From SCTM01 sp965279655 (GTDB lineage Bacteria; Pseudomonadota; Alphaproteobacteria; Rhodospirillales; Rhodospirillaceae), in contig OZ257255.1 of the NCBI GenBank assembly GCA_965279655.1, forward strand, positions 1,922,001-1,986,000: a DNA stretch of 64,000 bases, written 5' to 3'. Of the stretch, positions 1-8,999 are shown piece by piece. The translations under genes were made by a program, and so were the position numbers. The notes below the pieces were generated by a model. It ran no database searches. It saw nothing but the letters and a program-made list of their open reading frames with translations, and was not told the DNA's origin. Position 1 is the stretch's first letter. The number at the start of each line of letters is the position of its first letter.

Positions 1-24
1 AACTCCGCGCTGGCCAAGCGCTAG
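1..24 (+). CDS. Possible 3' end of an upstream gene
   Basis: The first eight codons of one plus-strand frame end in TAG at 22-24 and would encode a tail reading NSALAKR. The piece is too short to identify. A 2Fe-2S partner subunit of the molybdopterin hydroxylase downstream would often sit here, but nothing in these bases supports that. It may equally be non-coding. Confidence 0.2.
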   Translation, partial: NSALAKR

Positions 25-33
25 TCCGCCCGG

Positions 34-176
34 AACTGCACACACCGCGACGTTTGACGAAGCGCCATTGCCGCGCTAGCGTTCCGCGTTTGTTCTTTAG
101 AATGCGCGCGATGGCACTTCAGCGCCCCCTCGGCCCGGATTCACCCGCGCGTATTTGGCGCGTAACTGTGCGCGGG
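34..176 (+). repeat. Non-coding repeat, copy A, with terminal hairpin
   Basis: Three blocks match copy B (8813-8951) in the same order and with nearly the same spacing: AACTGCACACACCG at 34, a TCTTTnnnAT block at 94, and a hairpin at 144. The hairpin is CCCGCGC (144-150) pairing with GCGCGGG (170-176) around a 19-base loop containing GCGCGTAA. The middle block recalls the boxA element of stable-RNA leaders, which is only a resemblance. It lies directly upstream of the molybdopterin hydroxylase gene and could be its leader or a dispersed intergenic repeat. Confidence 0.6.
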
Positions 177-282
177 CGTTTGCGCACAGATAACGGGGCT
201 TGCGCGAGTCGACTTGCGCGACGCTCGCTCTAAACTGGGGGCGGGGAATGTTTCGGGGATCCAGCCGATGCGCGCGTCCGAG

Positions 283-2442
283 ATGAAGCTGTCGCGCAGA
301 GCGCTTGTCGCCACCGGCGCGGCGGGCCTGACGTTGAGTTTCACCGTGCCGACGGCACGCGCCGCCCAAGCCAAAGGCGCCGCCGCGACCTTCTCCGCCT
401 ATCTCCAGATCGATACCGACAATACCGTGCGCATCCTTGTGCCCGGCATCGAGATGGGCCAAGGCGTGTTCACCTCCCTGCCGAAGATCCTCGCCGAGGA
501 ATTGGAAGCCGATTTCGACGCGGTCGCGATCGCCCTTGCCCCCGGCGACGAGATTTTCGCGAACCCGGCCAAGGGCCGCCAGAGTACCGGCGTCTCCGAT
601 GCGGTGATGGGCTACACGCCGATCCTGCGCCGCACGGGCGCCGCCGCGAAGGAAATGCTCATCAGTGCCGCGGCGAAACAGTGGGGCGTTCCCGCCGATC
701 AATGCCGCGCCGCCGACAGCCGCATCACCCATACCGCCAGCGGCCGCAGTTGTACGTTCGGCGATGTGGCGCTGGCGGCGGCCAAGCTGCCGGTCCCGAA
801 GGAACCGAAACTCAAGGCGCGCGAGGACTTCAAACTCATCGGCAAGTCGGCGCTGCGCAAAGACACGCCGTCGAAGGTCGACGGCTCCGCTCTCTACGGC
901 GCCGATGTCATTCTGCCCAACCTCGCTTTCGCGACCGTGCGCCACTGCCCGGTGTTCGGCGGCGTCGTGAAATCCTTCGATGCGAAAGCAGCAATGAAGT
1001 TCCCCGGCGTGATCGCCGCGGTGCCGCTGAAGGATGCGCGGCGCGACGTCACCGCTATCGGCATCATTGCCGAGACCTTCTGGCAGGCGAAGAGGGCCGC
1101 CGAAGCGCTGCCGGTCGAATGGGACACCCGCGGCAACGAGCGCTTCAATTCGCGTGACATGAGCCGCGCCATGATCGCCGCTCTCGACGACGATGCGTCG
1201 GCCAAGGTGATGGCCTTCGGCAACGGCAAGGCGGGCGACGCGAAAGCCGCACTGAAGAGCGCCGCGAAGACGTTGTCGGTGGTTTACGAACTCCCCTACC
1301 TCGCCCACGCCTGCATGGAGCCCATCGCCGCGACCTGTGTGGTGCGCGGGGACACCGCGGAACTCTGGATCCCGAGCCAACAGCAAGGGAGAACCCGGCA
1401 GCTTGCCGCCGATATCACCGGCCTCCCGTTCGAGAAGGTGACCGTGAACACCACGTTCGCCGGCGGCGGCTTCGGCCGGAAGTGGGAAATGGACATGCCG
1501 CAGCAGGTGGTGCAACTCGCCGCCGCGGTGAAGGGCCGCCCCGTGCGCATGGTCTGGACGCGGGAAGAAGACATCCAGCATGACTATTACCGCCCGCCGA
1601 TGGTGGCGCGCGTGCAGGCCGGCGTCGATGCGCAAGGCACACTGACCGTCATGACCGCGCGATTGGCCGGTCAATCCATGCTCGCGTTCCAGCGCCGTTC
1701 ACCCAAGCCGCCGATGCCGGATGGCTCCGTGGTCGCCGGGTCCTTGAACCCGCGCTACGCCGTGCCTAACAGCTTGATCGATTTCGTCGAGATGCCGTTT
1801 CCCGTGAACGTCGGGTTCTGGCGCGCGGTCGGCATGTCCCACAACGGCTTCATCGCGGAATGCGCGGTCGACGAGGCCGCGCATCTCGCCGGCCAAGACC
1901 CCCTCGCCTTCCGGCGCACGCTGCTGAAAGGCAAGGCGCGCGAACTCAAGGTGCTGGACACCATCACGGAGATGTCCGGCTGGGGCCGCGAGCTCCCGCC
2001 CGGCCAAGGCTTGGGCCTCGCGATCTCCAGCATCTTCGAGTCCGTGATCGCGCAAGTCGCACACGTGACGGTCGCCAACGGACAGCTGAAGGTCAACAAG
2101 GTCTGGTGCGTATACGACGCAGGCCTCGTGATCGATCCCGGCAACGTCGAAGCGCAGATGGAAGGCGGGATCGTGTTCGGCCTGTCCGCGGCGCTGTTCG
2201 GCGAGATCACTTTGGACAAGGGCGCGGTCCAGCAGAGCAACTTCATCGACTACGATATGGTGCGCATGGCCACCATGCCGGAGATCGAGGTGAAACTGAT
2301 GGAGACCGGCGACAAACCCGGCGGCGCCGGCGAGGCGTCCGTGCCCGGCATCGCACCCGCTGTGGCGAACGCGATTTTCGCCGCCACGGGGCAACGCTTG
2401 CGCAAACTGCCTTTGCGCAGCTCCGGCCTGACGGTGGCGTGA
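283..2442 (+). CDS. Molybdopterin-binding hydroxylase large subunit (IorB/xanthine dehydrogenase family), Tat-exported
   Basis: The product (719 aa) is the molybdenum-cofactor subunit of an isoquinoline 1-oxidoreductase or aldehyde-oxidase type enzyme, which inserts water-derived oxygen into N-heterocycles or aldehydes. The N-terminus has a Tat signal (KLSRRALVATGAAG followed by a hydrophobic stretch to ARA), so it acts in the periplasm. The C-terminal GGAGEASVPG segment carries the conserved catalytic Glu of the family, and the PAVANAIFAATG tail is typical. I chose ATG 283 because it opens the Tat signal; ATG 268 is also possible. The 2Fe-2S small subunit (IorA) and a cytochrome c partner are not seen downstream. 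The gene overlaps the next one by four bases (GTGA), which suggests translational coupling. Confidence 0.85.
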   Translation: MKLSRRALVATGAAGLTLSFTVPTARAAQAKGAAATFSAYLQIDTDNTVRILVPGIEMGQGVFTSLPKILAEELEADFDAVAIALAPGDEIFANPAKGRQSTGVSDAVMGYTPILRRTGAAAKEMLISAAAKQWGVPADQCRAADSRITHTASGRSCTFGDVALAAAKLPVPKEPKLKAREDFKLIGKSALRKDTPSKVDGSALYGADVILPNLAFATVRHCPVFGGVVKSFDAKAAMKFPGVIAAVPLKDARRDVTAIGIIAETFWQAKRAAEALPVEWDTRGNERFNSRDMSRAMIAALDDDASAKVMAFGNGKAGDAKAALKSAAKTLSVVYELPYLAHACMEPIAATCVVRGDTAELWIPSQQQGRTRQLAADITGLPFEKVTVNTTFAGGGFGRKWEMDMPQQVVQLAAAVKGRPVRMVWTREEDIQHDYYRPPMVARVQAGVDAQGTLTVMTARLAGQSMLAFQRRSPKPPMPDGSVVAGSLNPRYAVPNSLIDFVEMPFPVNVGFWRAVGMSHNGFIAECAVDEAAHLAGQDPLAFRRTLLKGKARELKVLDTITEMSGWGRELPPGQGLGLAISSIFESVIAQVAHVTVANGQLKVNKVWCVYDAGLVIDPGNVEAQMEGGIVFGLSAALFGEITLDKGAVQQSNFIDYDMVRMATMPEIEVKLMETGDKPGGAGEASVPGIAPAVANAIFAATGQRLRKLPLRSSGLTVA

Positions 2443-3230
2443 GCATCGTGCGCATGCTGGCCGTTCTCGTGCTTGCGTTCGCACCCGCCACCGCCGCGGA
2501 TGTGAAGACTTTCGCGGACTGCGCAGGCTGTCCGGAAATGGTGATCGTTCCCGCCGGAACGTTCGCGATGGGCTCCCCACCGAACGACGTGACGGCCAAT
2601 GCCGATGCCGGCTTGCGCCGCGCCAACGCGGATGAATTCCCGCAGCACAAGGTCACCATCAAGTCCTTCGCCCTCGGCAAGTACGAAATCACGCAGGAAC
2701 AATGGTTCGCGTTGATGGGCGAATATCCCAGTTTCAATCGCGGCCGCACGCTGCCGGTGGAAACGATCTCCTGGGACGAGGCGCAGACATTCGTGCAGCG
2801 ACTCAGTGCCAAGACCGGCAAACGCTACCGTCTGCCGACGGAAGCCGAGTGGGAGTATGCCGCGCGCGGCGGCACGACGACCCTGTTTTCATTCGGTGAC
2901 GATCTGACACAGTTGGGACGCTATGCCTGGTCCCGCGACAATTCCGGTGCGAAGGCCCACCCGGTCGGCGAGAAGCTGCCCAACCCGTTCGGTCTCCATG
3001 ACATACACGGCAATGTGTGGGAATGGACGCAGGACTGCACCACGCCAAATTACAAGGGCGCGCCCACAGACGGCAGCGCCGCACCGGAGACGCCGAACTG
3101 CGCGCGGGTGATCCGCGATGGGTCCGGTGTGGATATTCCCAAGTCTCTCCGCGTCGCGGAGCGCTACAGCAACACGGCCGACTATCGTAACGGTAACCTG
3201 GGTCTCCGCGTCGCGCGTGACCTGAACTAA
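2439..3230 (+). CDS. Exported SUMF1-fold (formylglycine-generating enzyme-like) protein
   Basis: The product (263 aa, or 258 aa from ATG 2454) starts with a short signal peptide (MLAVLVLAFAPATAA). The mature part opens with DCAGCPEMVIVPAGTFAMGS, the usual start of the SUMF1/FGE-sulfatase fold, and contains YRLPTEAEWEYAARGG and NVWEW, both family hallmarks. The C-terminal region where true formylglycine-generating enzymes carry two copper-binding cysteines reads RVAERYSNTADYRN and has none, so formylglycine formation is unlikely. The GTG start overlaps the stop of the preceding hydroxylase gene. The role is unknown; it may be a maturation or binding partner of neighbouring exported enzymes. 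A paralog lies at 38236-39174. Confidence 0.8.
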   Translation: MSIVRMLAVLVLAFAPATAADVKTFADCAGCPEMVIVPAGTFAMGSPPNDVTANADAGLRRANADEFPQHKVTIKSFALGKYEITQEQWFALMGEYPSFNRGRTLPVETISWDEAQTFVQRLSAKTGKRYRLPTEAEWEYAARGGTTTLFSFGDDLTQLGRYAWSRDNSGAKAHPVGEKLPNPFGLHDIHGNVWEWTQDCTTPNYKGAPTDGSAAPETPNCARVIRDGSGVDIPKSLRVAERYSNTADYRNGNLGLRVARDLN

Positions 3231-3240
3231 AGGGATGAGT

Positions 3241-4248
3241 ATGCGTTTTTCGTTTTTGACGTTTGGATTTGCCGTCGCCGCGATAATCGGCACCGCTACG
3301 GCAGCCGACAAACCATTCAGCTTGGCGTCGCAAGGCAGCTTCTTCCTCGGCGGCCGCGACGTTCAGTCGAACACGCTCTCGACCCGTCCCAACAGCGGCG
3401 GCACGGCCACCGTCGATCAGGTCTATGTGCGCTATCAGATTCCCGCCAAGGCCGGGAAACATCGCCCCGTCACCTTCATCCATGGCTGCTGCCTCACCGG
3501 GAAAACCTGGGAGAGCACGCCGGATGGCCGCATGGGGTGGGATGAATTCTTCCTGCGCGCGGGGCACCCGGTCTACGTGGTCGATCAGGCGGGACGCGGA
3601 CGCTCGGCGCTCGATCCGTCGAGCATCAATGCGGTGAAGCTGGGCCAGGCAGCGGCGGATAAGCTGCCGGTGGTCTCCTTCGCCTCCCATGAGGGTGCGT
3701 GGACGCTGTTCCGCTTCGGCGCCGCCAGCGGCGAGACATTCCCGGGCCTGCAGTTTCCCGTCGAAGCGCAAGCCGAGTTCTGGAAGCAGATGGTGCCGGA
3801 TTGGATCGGGTCCTTGCCGACTCCCAATCCCACGGTGCCGGCTCTTTCGGAACTGGCAGCGCGCGTGAAGGGCACGGTGCTTGTGAGCCACTCGCAGTCG
3901 GGCATGTATCCCTTCCTCGCGGCGGCACGCAGCACGGATGGCATCGCCGGCATTGTCGCCATCGAACCCGCGAACTGCCCGGCTCCTACCGATGCCATGA
4001 CGCCCTACACGAAATTCCCGATCCTCGTGCTGTTTGGCGACTACCTGGCACAGTCCCCGCTGTGGGGCACGAAGCTGAAGGAGTGCCGCGCATTCATGGA
4101 AGCCGCCAATGCGGCCGGCGGTAAGGTCGAGGTGGTCGCGCTTCCGGACGTCGGCTTCCACGGCAATTCGCACATGCTGATGGAAGACCGCAACAGCCTC
4201 GACATCGCGCGTTGGCTCGTGAAGTGGATCGACAGTCACATAGGATAA
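3241..4248 (+). CDS. Exported alpha/beta hydrolase
   Basis: A 335-residue secreted hydrolase with a signal peptide (hydrophobic to about residue 21, ending ATAA). The oxyanion region FIHGCCLTG, the strand VYVVDQAGRGRS and the nucleophile elbow VSHSQSG (Ser about 218) mark the alpha/beta hydrolase fold. The late GFHGNSHM probably supplies the catalytic His. It resembles exported alpha/beta hydrolases of esterase type, but the substrate is unknown. AAGGG lies seven bases before ATG 3241, so this start fits better than ATG 3235. It follows the SUMF1-fold gene closely and precedes the TPR gene by 13 bases, so all four plus-strand genes are probably one operon. Confidence 0.8.
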   Translation: MRFSFLTFGFAVAAIIGTATAADKPFSLASQGSFFLGGRDVQSNTLSTRPNSGGTATVDQVYVRYQIPAKAGKHRPVTFIHGCCLTGKTWESTPDGRMGWDEFFLRAGHPVYVVDQAGRGRSALDPSSINAVKLGQAAADKLPVVSFASHEGAWTLFRFGAASGETFPGLQFPVEAQAEFWKQMVPDWIGSLPTPNPTVPALSELAARVKGTVLVSHSQSGMYPFLAAARSTDGIAGIVAIEPANCPAPTDAMTPYTKFPILVLFGDYLAQSPLWGTKLKECRAFMEAANAAGGKVEVVALPDVGFHGNSHMLMEDRNSLDIARWLVKWIDSHIG

Positions 4249-4261
4249 AACGGAGCTAGGA

Positions 4262-5980
4262 TTGAGCAGCAGCGCATTACAGTCGCTGGAGGGCGAAGAC
4301 CCCCTCCTCGTTATCTCGGCCAATGTCGCGGATCGCTTCGCCGCCCAAGGTAATTGGGCGGCGGCGGCGAAGATCTACTGCGAACTTGCCGAGGAGTATC
4401 CGACCATCGCGGTTCTGCATTGGAACGGCGCCATCGCTCTGGATCGGTTGGGTTACAACGACGCTGCGATCGCCGTTCTCCAGAAGCTTCTGGCGATCGA
4501 ACCGACTTCCGCCGAAGCCTGGCGCAAGCTCGGACGTTGCCATATCCGCGTCGGCGCCATCGCCGAGTCCTGCGAGTGCTACAGCCGGCTGCTCGATATC
4601 CTCCCGGAGGACATCGAAGCCAGGGTCATCTCCGGGCGTTTGTTGCGCTTGCTCGGCAAGGGCGGCGATGCCCTTCCCCATCTCGAAAAAGTATATGAAC
4701 ACGATCCCGCTTTCCCCGGGGTGGCGGTAGACCTGGCGGATGAATACATCCTGCACGGCCGCTTCGGCGACGCAGCGCGGATCGCCGAGAAAGGGCTGGC
4801 GCGCGCACCCGAGCCGGGGCTGTCAAAGCTGCTTGCGCACTGCGACATGGTCCGGATGAAACCACGCAGCGTCGTCGCGTGCGGCAGCGCCCTGATGGAT
4901 TGCGCCGATCATGAAGCCCAGGGCCGCGGCACAATGTTCGCGGGCCTCGGCCTAATGCTCCTGCCCGAAGGCGAGCAGCCGGACGCGCGGGAAGCTCTGC
5001 GCCGTCACGGTGTTTTCAACAGCAGTCCGACGGGACTGCTCTACGACGCGATTGTCTCGGGCAACGAAGTCGCCATCGATCGCGCCTACAATCACTGGGC
5101 GCATCGCTTTGGACAATTCAGTTCCACAGCGTCGATGTTCTACCTCAAGCATTTGTTGGCGCGCGAAGGCGTTGTGGTCACGCGGCGAGCACCGGCGCCC
5201 GTCCCATATTCCCTGTCCGTCCGCTCCCTGACCAGTTACGGCCGTCTCGGCCACACGCTCTCCAACTATCTCGTTGCCTACTTCTATTGCCGTCATTCGG
5301 GACTCACCCTCGAAACGCCGGAGTGGCAGGGCCACTACATCTTCGAACTCGACGAACCGCTATACCGCGAGGATGCGCCGTGGCGAGAAGTCGCCAACGC
5401 GAACGCCTTGAGAAACTTCGCGGCGACCGGCAACGCGCCGGCGGAGTCCTACGCCGGGGCGGATATCTTCTCGCCCTATGGCGAGATCCTGACGAAAACG
5501 TGGCGGGCGGAAAGCCATCAACGTCTCCAGTACCGTCCTATATTCCACCGCCTGTTCGCGCCGCATCTCGCGTTCCTGAGGAACCGCGGCGAGACGCTCG
5601 TCGCCGTCCATCTACGCTACGGCGACATGGTCGGGAACGAAGCGATCTGGGGGCAGATCAACATCGAATCCTGCCTGCAAAAGTTGCGCGAAGTTTGGTC
5701 GACGCTGGAGCGCCCCCTGCTCTATGTCGCCAGCGACGACCCGAAAAAAGCGAAGGAGTCCTTTGCGGCGTTCTCGCCGGTGACCCTGGACGATCTGCCT
5801 CCAACGCAGGCGATGCTCGAACATCTGGTGGATTTCTACGTGATCGGCCAGGCGCAGGTGGTGTTCACAACGCGCGGCGGCTACGGCCGCATGGCGGCGG
5901 CGGTCGGCATCCAGTTGCGGCAATCCTATCGCGGCGATCGGGCGGGCACGATGCAAGCCACGCCGATCTGGCGGGACTAA
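4262..5980 (+). CDS. TPR protein with fucosyltransferase-like C-terminal domain
   Basis: A 572-residue protein. Residues about 10-210 are tetratricopeptide helices (repeated patterns such as AEAWRKLGRCHIRVGAIAES). The C-terminal half has GRLGHTLSNYLVAYFYC and VAVHLRYGD, resembling the nucleotide-sugar binding motif (HxRxGD) of alpha-1,2-fucosyltransferases (GT11-like). It may glycosylate a surface polymer or protein. No signal peptide is seen. Translation starts at TTG 4262 with CTAGGA just before it; there is no nearby in-frame ATG. It ends one base before the end of the convergent gene at 5982. Confidence 0.65.
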   Translation: MSSSALQSLEGEDPLLVISANVADRFAAQGNWAAAAKIYCELAEEYPTIAVLHWNGAIALDRLGYNDAAIAVLQKLLAIEPTSAEAWRKLGRCHIRVGAIAESCECYSRLLDILPEDIEARVISGRLLRLLGKGGDALPHLEKVYEHDPAFPGVAVDLADEYILHGRFGDAARIAEKGLARAPEPGLSKLLAHCDMVRMKPRSVVACGSALMDCADHEAQGRGTMFAGLGLMLLPEGEQPDAREALRRHGVFNSSPTGLLYDAIVSGNEVAIDRAYNHWAHRFGQFSSTASMFYLKHLLAREGVVVTRRAPAPVPYSLSVRSLTSYGRLGHTLSNYLVAYFYCRHSGLTLETPEWQGHYIFELDEPLYREDAPWREVANANALRNFAATGNAPAESYAGADIFSPYGEILTKTWRAESHQRLQYRPIFHRLFAPHLAFLRNRGETLVAVHLRYGDMVGNEAIWGQINIESCLQKLREVWSTLERPLLYVASDDPKKAKESFAAFSPVTLDDLPPTQAMLEHLVDFYVIGQAQVVFTTRGGYGRMAAAVGIQLRQSYRGDRAGTMQATPIWRD

Positions 5981-5981
5981 G

Positions 5982-6224
5982 CTATTGGCCCATCGGCTGA
6001 CCGCCCACCGCGATTCTCACGCCGACGTAGAGCGTGAACGCATGCGCCGCCGTGGCCACGATCAGGACCGCCAAAAGCATCGTGGCGCCCCCGTAAGGAA
6101 ACATGCGCGGCTTCAGGGGATTCGCCGGTTGGTTCGCGCGGATACCGCAAAATACGGCGAGCCCGAGCAGCACGAAGAACAGCGCCACGGTGAGGTACAA
6201 CTCGGTGGGATCGGTGGGATTCAT
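5982..6224 (-). CDS. Small membrane protein with two transmembrane segments
   Basis: An 80-residue protein. Two hydrophobic segments, about residues 10-27 (YLTVALFFVLLGLAVFCGI) and 45-66 (YGGATMLLAVLIVATAAHAF), are joined by a loop rich in proline and basic residues. I do not recognise the family. It starts five bases after the exported protein gene 6230-6652 and is probably cotranscribed with it. Its stop codon almost abuts that of the convergent TPR gene. Confidence 0.6.
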   Translation of the reverse strand: MNPTDPTELYLTVALFFVLLGLAVFCGIRANQPANPLKPRMFPYGGATMLLAVLIVATAAHAFTLYVGVRIAVGGQPMGQ

Positions 6225-6229
6225 TGCGC

Positions 6230-6652
6230 CTACTTTCTCACGAGAGCGAGCGATCCCTTGGAGGTATCGAGCTTGAAGTTCTTCCCAAGCTCGTTGTTGA
6301 TCTGCGTGATCGCCGGCTTGTTCGCGCCGGGCGGATAGAGGGACGCAAGCTGTCTGGAAATATCTTCTTTGAGCGAATCAATATACCCCGCAGGACCGCC
6401 GGGCCAATTCTGGATCGCGCCGGCGTCCTTGCATCCGAGCGGGCTCCTGGGGAACACCCACGAGTTGCCCTGCTTGACGGCGACAACAATGCAGACACCG
6501 AGGCTGGTCTCTTCCGCCCAGACGCCGACGGTGGTGCCGTTGATCACCGCCCGTGGCGTATTGGGAATCTCGAGCGACTGCGCATGCGCCGAGAACGTCC
6601 ACAGGCAAAGTGCGGAGGCCAGGAGTCCCCGCAAACGGTTCGTGCGTATCAT
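6230..6652 (-). CDS. Hypothetical exported protein
   Basis: A 140-residue protein with a signal peptide (MIRTNRLRGLLASALCLWTFSAHAQ). The mature part has two cysteines (GVCIVV and GCKDAG), which could form a disulfide in the periplasm. I recognise no family. ATG 6652 is preceded by GGAGG with a seven-base spacer, which decides against the TTG at 6658. The product is probably soluble and periplasmic, paired with the small membrane protein that follows. Confidence 0.65.
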   Translation of the reverse strand: MIRTNRLRGLLASALCLWTFSAHAQSLEIPNTPRAVINGTTVGVWAEETSLGVCIVVAVKQGNSWVFPRSPLGCKDAGAIQNWPGGPAGYIDSLKEDISRQLASLYPPGANKPAITQINNELGKNFKLDTSKGSLALVRK

Positions 6653-6710
6653 CGCCAATCCTCCAGATCAGAAGAATGAGAGCAGAGTATATCGATTGAA
6701 GGCCCGCAGG

Positions 6711-8639
6711 TCAGGAAGGCCGATGCGCAGCCCAGTCGCGCAGCGCTTGTGTAACCTCGGCGATGGTTGCGTCCCAGTTCTCATGTTCGCTCTGCCAGAA
6801 CACGCGCATAACGCCGGGATACCAAGGGCTGGTCGTGCGGCCACGGATCCAGCGCCAGTCCGTATCGGTGCGCGGCACCAGAACCCACACGGGCTTGCCG
6901 AGCGCCCCCGCCAAATGCGCAACAGAGGTATCGACGCAGATCACAAGATCCAGTTGATCGATGATCGCCGCCGTGTCGGACATACTGCCGATCCGGGGGC
7001 CCAACATCGTCGTCGGCTGATCCGGCGGCGGAACCAGGTGTTCGTCCGTGCCTTTTTGCACGCTGACGAAGCGCAATCCGGGAACGGACCACAGCGGCTT
7101 CAACTGCGCAAAGTTCTGCACCGACCTGTTCTTGTCATTGCGGTGGTCCGCGCTCCCGCGCCAGACGAGGCCGATCCTGGGCCGCCCCTCCGGCAGCAAC
7201 GGCGCCCATTCGGCGACAAGGCGCGGCTCCGCCCTGAGATACGGCAATTCGGCTGGCATCTCCGCTTCGGAAGGACAGAGATATTCCGGCAAGCTGAAGA
7301 ACGAACTCCAATAGTCGTATCGGCCCACGTCCAGCTGTACCGAGCTGAAGGGCCCCTCGTCCCGCGTCGTCACGAAGTCGTCGATCCCCTCGACCTGCGC
7401 GAACAAGGGCGCCAGCATCTCCCGCGTCAACAATGTGATGCGCCCGGCGCCGCGCATCTTCAGCATCTTCGCGAACCTGATGCATTGGATCTCGTCGCCA
7501 ATCCCCTGTTCGCGGATCAGGAAGATGGATTTGCCGACGATGTCCTCGCCGCGCCATTCGGGGAACGGAAGCTGCGGCGGGATATAGGCGCGATCGCCAT
7601 GGAAATCCTCCGCCGACCGCGCCCGGAAGAGCGGCCATCCCTCTTCAAAGCGCCCCTGCGAGAGAAGCAGCATCGCCATGTTCCATTCGGCGTCCGCGTA
7701 TGGCGATTGCAACGCCATCGCCTGGCGCAGCATCGTCTCAGCCTCCGCGAAGCGCGAGACATTGCGCAACAGAACACCGAGATTGTTATACGCCGGCGCA
7801 TAGTGCGGCAGCGCCGCGATGATGCGGCGATAGATGGCCTCGGCTTCGTCATAGTGGTACTGCGCCGCGACCGCGTTGGCGTAGTTATAAAGAAAGCCCG
7901 GCTCATCCGGTTGAGCTTCGAGGGTCCGGCGGGCCGCGGCCTCAGCTTCGGCGAAGCGCCGCTGCGCGTAGAGCATCACGCCGAGATTGTTGTGCGCCTG
8001 GGCAAAGTTCGGCGCCAATTTGGTGGCGTGTTCGTAAGCCTGCATGGCCTCCGAAATACGCCTTTGCGCCTCGAGCGCGCGACCGAGGTTGTAGCTCACG
8101 ATGGGATCGTTCGGCGCCTGACGGGCCGCCAGGCTCAAGGTTTCGGTCGCCTCGATCTTGCTGCCGCGCTCCAGCAGGAGATTGCCCAGATCGACGAGCG
8201 CACTGGGAAACACCGGGTTGAGTTCCAAGGCACGCCGCAGCGATCGCTCGGCGTCGAGGTATTCACCCCGCGCCGCCTGCAACTGCCCCAGATTGTGATA
8301 TGGGCCGGGTTTGGCCGGATCGAGTTTGATCGCCTGTTGGAACGCAGCCTCGGCCTCGGCGATCGCACTCCTTGCCTTGAGCACAACACCCAGATTGTTG
8401 TGCATCTCGCCGACGGACGGCTTCACGGCAATCGCCCTGCGCCAAAGGGCTTCGGCTTTCGACAGATCACCGAGATTGAAGGCCGCCGCCGCCGCCAGAT
8501 TCAGCAGGTCCGCATCGGAGCCGTGTGGGAGCGCGGCTTCCGCCGTCGCCAGGGCAGCCGCGAATTGACCGGCGCCGTACTGCCGCGCCGCGACGGCATA
8601 GGCTTGCGCAAGGGAATGGGCCTCAGCCGAAGGACTCAC
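6711..8639 (-). CDS. TPR protein with GT9/heptosyltransferase-like C-terminal domain
   Basis: A 642-residue protein. Residues about 1-370 are tandem 34-residue TPR units (for example NNLGVVLKARSAIAEAEAAF and NNLGVMLYAQRRFAEAEAAA). The C-terminal part has IFLIREQGIGDEIQCIRFAKML and LVICVDTSVAHLAGALGKPVWVL, the nucleotide-sugar site of ADP-heptose:LPS-type glycosyltransferases (GT9). The role is probably glycosylation; the acceptor is unknown. The start is GTG with only a weak AAGG before it. A second TPR-glycosyltransferase sits nearby at 4262-5980 on the other strand. The high-GC codon use matches the left part of the window. Confidence 0.75.
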   Translation of the reverse strand: MSPSAEAHSLAQAYAVAARQYGAGQFAAALATAEAALPHGSDADLLNLAAAAAFNLGDLSKAEALWRRAIAVKPSVGEMHNNLGVVLKARSAIAEAEAAFQQAIKLDPAKPGPYHNLGQLQAARGEYLDAERSLRRALELNPVFPSALVDLGNLLLERGSKIEATETLSLAARQAPNDPIVSYNLGRALEAQRRISEAMQAYEHATKLAPNFAQAHNNLGVMLYAQRRFAEAEAAARRTLEAQPDEPGFLYNYANAVAAQYHYDEAEAIYRRIIAALPHYAPAYNNLGVLLRNVSRFAEAETMLRQAMALQSPYADAEWNMAMLLLSQGRFEEGWPLFRARSAEDFHGDRAYIPPQLPFPEWRGEDIVGKSIFLIREQGIGDEIQCIRFAKMLKMRGAGRITLLTREMLAPLFAQVEGIDDFVTTRDEGPFSSVQLDVGRYDYWSSFFSLPEYLCPSEAEMPAELPYLRAEPRLVAEWAPLLPEGRPRIGLVWRGSADHRNDKNRSVQNFAQLKPLWSVPGLRFVSVQKGTDEHLVPPPDQPTTMLGPRIGSMSDTAAIIDQLDLVICVDTSVAHLAGALGKPVWVLVPRTDTDWRWIRGRTTSPWYPGVMRVFWQSEHENWDATIAEVTQALRDWAAHRPS

Positions 8640-8812
8640 GATTGCCTTATCGTTGAAAGAAATAGAACCCGGGGAGCATTAAACACTTACGGTCCGGGGC
8701 GTCCACAACATCGTGTAAGTATAACAATATCATATAGGTGGGGACCAACCGCTCGCCGGGTTATCGCGCGGCAGCCGGACCCTTTCTTTTGGACGGCGCG
8801 CGCTGACGGCAA

Positions 8813-8951
8813 AACTGCACACACCGTGACCTTCGGCGGATTGCCGTCGCGGCTATAATCCTCTGTTGGTCTTTGACATCGTGAACTTGTTCGACAGTCG
8901 CGAGATGAGCCCGAAATTTCCCGCGCGTATTCAGCGCGTAAATGCGCGCGG
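8813..8951 (+). repeat. Non-coding repeat, copy B, with terminal hairpin
   Basis: Matches copy A (34-176): AACTGCACACACCG at 8813, TCTTTGACAT at 8870 and a hairpin of CCGCGC (8921-8926) with GCGCGG (8946-8951), again around a 19-base loop. Block spacings are 57 and 107 bases, against 60 and 110 in copy A. TATAAT at 8854-8859 lies 11 bases before the TCTTTGACAT block. The stem bases pair in both copies, which favours a structured RNA or terminator over chance. Confidence 0.6.
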
Positions 8952-8999
8952 AGATTTTGGCCGGTTTCAGTCAAAACGAGACTTGGCGGCGCCCGCGAA

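Noticed and set aside
97..1674. 525-codon minus-strand frame opposite the molybdopterin hydroxylase
   Set aside because: The plus frame has clear family motifs; the minus frame has Arg/Gly-rich low-complexity sequence typical of a GC-rich shadow.
2803..4323. 506-codon minus-strand frame opposite the SUMF1-fold and hydrolase genes
   Set aside because: No motif; plus-strand genes explain the region.
6369..8858. 829-codon plus-strand frame over the TPR-glycosyltransferase gene
   Set aside because: It is very rich in Arg and Pro with no domain, while the opposite strand holds well-formed TPR repeats.
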